8,725 bases of DNA from an uncultured Clostridia bacterium. Its GTDB lineage: Bacteria > Bacillota > Clostridia > Christensenellales > Borkfalkiaceae. A model generated the notes under the pieces. The model saw only the letters and a program-made list of their open reading frames with translations. It was not told the DNA's origin and did no database searches. This document shows, in pieces, positions 6,308-8,725 of the stretch. The stretch is taken from NCBI GenBank assembly GCA_947589335.1, contig CANPZH010000061.1, forward strand, positions 1-8,725. Direction: 5' to 3'. Every line of letters starts with the position of its first letter. The stretch's first letter is position 1. The position numbers and the translations under genes were made by a program.

Positions 6308-7237
6308 ATGGCACTCTATGGCAACGTAACCGAACTTGTGGGCGCAACGCCCGTTCTCGAACTCGGCAAATATGCCCAAAAGCACGGACTGAAGGCGAGG
6401 CTCTTTGCCAAGCTCGAATCTTTCAACCCCACGGGGTCTGTGAAAGACAGGATCGCCAAGGCGATGATCGAAAACGCCGAACAGACGGGCAAGCTCCGAA
6501 AGGGGTCGGTCATCATCGAACCGACGTCGGGGAATACGGGGATCGGGCTCGCGGCGATCGCGGCGGCGAAGGGATACCGCTGCATTCTCACCATGCCCGA
6601 GACGATGAGCATCGAGCGGCGGAAGCTCCTCAAGGCATACGGCGCGGAGATCGTCCTCACCGAGGGCGCAAAGGGCATGAAGGGGGCGATCGCGAAGGCG
6701 GAGGAGCTTTCGGGGGAGATCGCGGGAAGTTTCATTCCCTCGCAGTTCGAGAATCCCGTCAACCCCGAAATGCACTACCGTACCACCGGTCCCGAGATCT
6801 GGAAGGATCTGCGCGGCAGGGTAGATGTGTTCGTCGCGGGGGTCGGCACGGGCGGCACCCTCACGGGCACGGGGAAATATCTCAAAGAGCACAATCCGTC
6901 GGTCAAAGTCGTCGCGGTGGAGCCCGCTTCCTCGCCCGTGCTGTCGGAAGGGCGCGCGGGGTCGCATAAGATCCAGGGGATCGGCGCAGGGTTCGTACCG
7001 AAAACGCTCGATACTTCCGTATACGACGAGATCATCGCCGTCGAAAACGAGGCGGCGTTTGCGGCGGGAAGGGAGGTCGCAAGGGCTGAAGGCGTGCTTG
7101 TGGGCATTTCCTCGGGCGCGGCGCTGCATGCGGCGACCCAACTTGCCCTGCGTCCCGAAAACGAGGGGAAGGTCATCGTCGTCCTCTTCCCGGACTCGGG
7201 CGACCGTTACCTCTCCACGGCTCTGTTTGAAGAATAA
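6308..7237 (+). CDS. cysK: Cysteine synthase (O-acetylserine sulfhydrylase)
   Basis: A 309-residue fold-type II PLP enzyme that makes L-cysteine from O-acetylserine and sulfide in the cytoplasm. It has the usual length and every hallmark: NPTGSVKDR with the PLP Lys46, the substrate loop TSGNTG (73-78), MPETMSIERR (96-105), the PLP-phosphate glycine loop GTGGT (180-184), the conserved KIQGIGAGF (221-229), GISSG (266-270) with Ser269 near the PLP ring nitrogen, and the C-terminal PDSGDRYLS. AAGGAG at 6295-6300 supports the ATG at 6308. The gene has its own strong promoter with dyads and follows an Rrf2 regulator. In Bacillus, the Rrf2 protein CymR works together with CysK to sense cysteine supply, so a regulatory partnership here is plausible. 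No clear intrinsic terminator follows; the gene runs into a repeat block. A CBS-type activity is less likely, because there is no regulatory domain. Confidence 0.96.
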   Translation: MALYGNVTELVGATPVLELGKYAQKHGLKARLFAKLESFNPTGSVKDRIAKAMIENAEQTGKLRKGSVIIEPTSGNTGIGLAAIAAAKGYRCILTMPETMSIERRKLLKAYGAEIVLTEGAKGMKGAIAKAEELSGEIAGSFIPSQFENPVNPEMHYRTTGPEIWKDLRGRVDVFVAGVGTGGTLTGTGKYLKEHNPSVKVVAVEPASSPVLSEGRAGSHKIQGIGAGFVPKTLDTSVYDEIIAVENEAAFAAGREVARAEGVLVGISSGAALHAATQLALRPENEGKVIVVLFPDSGDRYLSTALFEE

Positions 7238-7300
7238 AATCCGCCGCTTCGGTTTTCCGAGCGCGGCACGAGCGCGGAGTGCGAAGTTACGCAGTCCTTT

Positions 7301-7396
7301 TACGTCATTCCGAGGCGCCTCGCTTCTACGTCATTCCGAACGAATGTGAGGAATCTCGTCCTTAGATTCCTCCTCCCTTCGGTCGTCGGAATGACG
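7301..7396. repeat. Second cluster of 'ACGTCATTCCGA' repeats, with inverted pair
   Basis: A short unit begins TACGTCATTCCGAGGCG (7301). A second unit spans 7327-7356, and an inverted unit 7364-7396. The last two form a long hairpin: CGTCATTCCGA (7329-7339) pairs with TCGGAATGACG (7386-7396), and GAGGAATCT (7348-7356) pairs with AGATTCCTC (7364-7372) around a 7-nt loop. The unpaired middle is about 8-13 nt on each side. As RNA it would form a stem at the 3' end of the cysK transcript, possibly acting as its 3' border. Confidence 0.65.
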
Positions 7397-7483
7397 ACAC
7401 CCCTTTCGGCTCACTACGTTCGCCACTTTCCCCTCAAGGGGACAGCAAGAAAAGCTCCCATGGCGCCCCCTTGAGGGGGGAAC

Positions 7484-7526
7484 GGCGCCATTCTGCTCAA
7501 CAGTGCGGTGCACTGTGAGCGGCGCC
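7484..7526. other. Long near-perfect hairpin inside the repeat block
   Basis: The arms pair as GGCGCC (7484-7489)/GGCGCC (7521-7526), GCTCA (7495-7499)/TGAGC (7516-7520) and CAGTGC (7501-7506)/GCACTG (7510-7515), with a GGT loop, one bulged A and a one-sided 5-nt bulge (7490-7494). That is 17 base pairs in 43 nt. No T-run follows on either side. Its role is unknown. Confidence 0.6.
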
Positions 7527-7555
7527 GTGACGGGAGCGGTGGCAACCGCGACGGG

Positions 7556-7583
7556 CCTTGCGGCGGTCCCTGCCGTCGCAAGG
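7556..7583. other. Second strong hairpin in the repeat block
   Basis: CCTTGCGGCGG (7556-7566) pairs with CCGTCGCAAGG (7573-7583) over 11 bp with a single G-U pair and a 6-nt loop. It directly follows a smaller stem at 7536-7549, so the block could fold into a row of hairpins. Confidence 0.55.
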
Positions 7584-7654
7584 CTGTCGAGGCGTTAGCC
7601 GAGACTGAGGGGGTGTTGTTCTCAATTACACCATTCCGTCCTATGTTCAATCCC

Positions 7655-7750
7655 TCATTCCGCGGTCGCAGGTTCTCCGCCCTCCGTGGTCAGTCCGTTG
7701 ACTTCGATCTCCCCGTCCGTGCAGTGGATGGTGCAGGCGAAGCCCTTATC
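7655..7750 (-). pseudogene. Orphaned C-terminal tail of the LRR lipoprotein, beyond an in-frame TGA
   Basis: Directly after the TGA at 7751-7753 the same frame continues for 31 codons to a second TGA (7655-7657). The tail reads DKGFACTIHCTDGEIEVNG... The TIHCTDGEI part is the typical end of a BspA-type repeat unit, where the family usually reads 'SKGxxWDxGxxxYTIHCTDGxI'. Here the Trp position is the TGA, consistent with a TGG to TGA change. Tail and upstream gene are therefore probably one gene broken by a nonsense mutation or a base-call error. Confidence 0.6.
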
Positions 7751-8275
7751 TCAACCGTTCGCCTTCGAAACATTCTCCCAGTCCGCCGTGCTGTCCTCGT
7801 AGTAGATATCCGTGAGTGCGGTGCAGCCGTTGAAGACTCCCTGTTCGATCGTTTGCAGCGAGACGGGCAGCGTGAGATCTTTGAGCGAGGAACATCCTGA
7901 GAAGCCGTGTCCGGCGAGCATTTTCAGACCCTTCCCCACCGAAACGGTCTCAAGATTCTCACAGCCGGAGAAGCCGGATCCGATGATGGACGTGATGCTG
8001 TCCGGGAGCCTCACTTCTGTCAGCTGCAGGAAGGGGAGCCCTTTGCCAAGCATGATCTCCGTTACGGGCACGCCTCTGACCTCGGAGAGGATCCCGTCGA
8101 GTACGACGCAGTCTTCGGGGATCTCGGTGACCGACCACTTGAACGGTTGGTATTGATCTGTAACATAACGTATCCCGTCTTGGGTAAAGGCATGCACTCC
8201 TTGTTCCCCGCAAGCTCCGAGTGTGAGAGAAAAGCAAAGCAAAAAGAATGCTAGTAAAAAATGTTTTGCTTTCAC
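7751..8275 (-). CDS. BspA-type leucine-rich-repeat lipoprotein, probably truncated by TGA
   Basis: A 174-residue product as read. It starts at GTG (8273-8275): GGGAGG (8282-8287 complement) lies 6 nt upstream, while the in-frame upstream ATG overlaps the -10 box and would precede the transcript. The signal peptide MKAKHFLLAFFLLCFSLTLGAC has lipobox L19-G-A-C22, so the protein is a surface lipoprotein. From about residue 60 there are degenerate LRR_5 repeats: LPDSITSIIGSGFSGCENLETVSVG, then HGFSGCSSLKDLTLPVSLQTI, then GVFNGCTALTDIYYEDS. Such domains are found in surface proteins that bind host or environmental ligands; the ligand is unknown. The protein stops at ...WENVSKANG where the family normally continues; see the 7655-7750 entry. 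Loss of the last about 31 residues might leave a partly functional protein, since the repeats and anchor remain. Confidence 0.8.
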   Translation of the reverse strand: MKAKHFLLAFFLLCFSLTLGACGEQGVHAFTQDGIRYVTDQYQPFKWSVTEIPEDCVVLDGILSEVRGVPVTEIMLGKGLPFLQLTEVRLPDSITSIIGSGFSGCENLETVSVGKGLKMLAGHGFSGCSSLKDLTLPVSLQTIEQGVFNGCTALTDIYYEDSTADWENVSKANG

Positions 8276-8302
8276 ATTTTTCCTCCCATTTTCTTTTCCC
8301 AT

Positions 8303-8329
8303 ATTATAGCGCTTTACAAAATCCGTCAA
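8303..8329 (-). promoter_or_regulatory. Promoter of the LRR lipoprotein
   Basis: On the minus strand, TTGACG (8324-8329) and a perfect TATAAT (8303-8308) are spaced 15 bp apart, shorter than the 17 bp optimum. Transcription would begin around 8296, just ahead of the GGGAGG ribosome binding site. This position is what excludes the upstream ATG as start. Confidence 0.65.
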
Positions 8330-8439
8330 GCCTTTCGGGAAAAACTCCCGGGGGAGAGCGCGCGCTTTGTTGCGGGCAGACGAGCGCGGAACGGGGCTTT
8401 CCACAAAATGTAGTGCCCGTATCCGGCGCCGCATACAAG

Positions 8440-8501
8440 AAAAATCGCCGTGAAAAATTTTCCCGAAATTTCCCAAAAAAAGTCAAAATTTCTTTCCAAA
8501 A
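8440..8501. promoter_or_regulatory. A-tract-rich region upstream of the rRNA promoter (UP-element-like)
   Basis: Six A-runs, at 8440-8444, 8453-8457, 8466-8468, 8475-8481, 8485-8488 and 8498-8501, lie at roughly helical spacing (about 9-13 bp) directly before a strong promoter. Several continue into T-runs. This is the usual look of UP elements or curved DNA that boosts rRNA promoters. Bases 8330-8439 hold no gene and only a short CTCCC-GG-GGGAG palindrome (8345-8356). Confidence 0.5.
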
Positions 8502-8505
8502 TCGC

Positions 8506-8534
8506 TTGACGAAAAATAGGAGAAGTGTTAATAT
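8506..8534 (+). promoter_or_regulatory. Ribosomal RNA operon promoter
   Basis: TTGACG (8506-8511) and TAATAT (8529-8534) are 17 bp apart, with TGT (8526-8528) giving an extended -10. The start would be near 8541. Position and A-tract context fit an rRNA promoter. Confidence 0.7.
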
Positions 8535-8540
8535 GAATAA

Positions 8541-8714
8541 GCTGTCCGCGAGAAGGTCCGCGGTATGCCCCGTCTGTCGACGGGCCGCGCAGATTGACAA
8601 CTGCATAGCAAGAACGAGTTTTCATATAAGAGCGTGCGAGAGTACGTGAGATATGGAGACGAAGTACTGAAAGGCAAAGAAATTCTAAGAAAAGAAAAAG
8701 GTTAATACAGCGAA
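8541..8714 (+). ncRNA. 16S rRNA leader (pre-rRNA 5' region)
   Basis: About 174 nt between the promoter and the inferred 16S 5' end, with no credible ORF. It begins with alternative stems: CCGCG (8546-8550) can pair with CGCGG (8559-8563), or that CGCGG can pair with CCGCG (8585-8589) above the hairpin CCCGTC-TGTC-GACGGG (8569-8584). GATTGACAACTGCATAG (8592-8608) recalls the 'TTTGAAAACTG' element seen in Gram-positive rRNA leaders and spacers. A small AGTAC/GTACT stem lies at 8641-8668. The last 40 nt are purine-rich. Processing sites cannot be placed without the 3' side of the operon. Confidence 0.55.
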
Positions 8715-8725
8715 TGAACGGAGAG
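8715..8725 (+). rRNA. First bases of 16S rRNA (partial, cut by the window edge)
   Basis: The last bases, ...AACGGAGAG, match the 5' end of Firmicutes 16S rRNA, which continues TTTGATCCTGGCTCAG; Bacillus 16S begins ...CGGAGAGTTTGATC. Only about 11 nt are present, so the call relies on this match plus the rRNA-like promoter, A-tracts and leader just upstream. The exact 5' base is set by analogy with E. coli numbering. Confidence 0.6.

Larger units (their letters stand above)
7396..7616. repeat. Repeat block bounded by 'ACACCCC' ends (MITE-like)
   Basis: The left end GACACCCCTTTCGG (7396-7409) leads to CCCCTCAAGGGG (7430-7441), matching the copy at 3006-3059. An inverted relative of the outer end, ACACCCCCTCAG on the minus strand, lies at 7605-7616. 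Between them are CCCCCT-TG-AGGGGG (7466-7479), the hairpin at 7484-7526, GCGGT-GGCA-ACCGC (7536-7549) and an 11-bp stem at 7556-7583. There is no credible ORF: the open frame here lacks a ribosome binding site and crosses into antisense of the LRR gene. Bases 7238-7300 and 7617-7654 show nothing further. Confidence 0.5.

Noticed and set aside
7508..7900. 130-codon plus-strand open frame
   Set aside because: It has no ribosome binding site, begins in a hairpin block and runs antisense to the LRR lipoprotein.
7655..8275. Genome-wide reading of TGA as Trp, or selenocysteine at 7751
   Set aside because: tex and the SDR gene end in TGA, in the SDR case with a coupled ATGA overlap; family context calls for Trp and not Cys/Sec, and no clear bSECIS hairpin is seen just downstream.
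8276..8476. 67-residue N-terminal extension of the LRR lipoprotein
   Set aside because: It would start upstream of the promoter; the signal peptide, ribosome binding site and -10 box all point to the GTG at 8275.
8533..8649. 38-residue peptide frame (MNKLSARRS...) in the rRNA leader
   Set aside because: An AGGAG lies upstream (8518-8522), but the ATG overlaps the -10 box, so it precedes the transcript start; the region is better explained as an rRNA leader.

Overview
The window looks like chromosomal DNA from a GC-rich member of the Firmicutes/Clostridia, probably gut-associated. This rests on SD-type ribosome binding sites, TTGACA/TATAAT promoters, short LxxC lipoprotein signals, a BspA-type leucine-rich-repeat lipoprotein, an EFR1-type flavodoxin-ferredoxin, an IscR/CymR-like Rrf2 regulator next to cysK, and intergenic repeats of a style common in gut Clostridia. 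The placement is inference from style; no usable marker gene is present, because only about the first 11 bases of a probable 16S rRNA gene fall inside the window.

Layout. Bases 1-450 (minus strand) hold the N-terminal part of a secreted lipoprotein. It is divergent from tex (600-2780, plus), and each gene has its own promoter in the 149-bp gap. Bases 2781-3248 carry no gene but a cluster of dispersed palindromic repeats, a perfect GC-rich hairpin and a strong intrinsic terminator. A consensus promoter (3249-3277) then drives a two-gene operon: an extended SDR (NAD-dependent epimerase/dehydratase-like) with a cysteine-rich C-terminal extension (3306-4835), overlapping by ATGA a flavodoxin plus 2x[4Fe-4S] ferredoxin protein (4832-5677). 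After 62 bp comes an Rrf2 regulator with three IscR-like cysteines (5740-6171), then cysteine synthase (cysK, 6308-7237) with its own strong promoter surrounded by dyads. A second gene-free, repeat-rich block fills 7238-7654.

Bases 7655-8275 (minus) encode a small leucine-rich-repeat lipoprotein that starts at GTG. It appears to be cut short by an in-frame TGA where the family usually has Trp; 31 recognisable codons follow in the same frame. Finally, 8440-8725 looks like the start of a ribosomal RNA operon: A-tract-rich upstream DNA, an extended -10 promoter, a structured leader of about 175 nt, and the first bases of 16S rRNA at the window edge.

The central genes have a redox/sulfur theme: a flavodoxin-ferredoxin, a likely Fe-S-sensing or cysteine-responsive regulator, and cysteine synthase. 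The regulator-cysK link is the best supported functional connection. I found no obvious new multi-gene system. The most interesting signals are the two intergenic repeat families and their complex folds, the SDR extension fusion, the dyads around the cysK promoter and the nonsense codon in the LRR lipoprotein.
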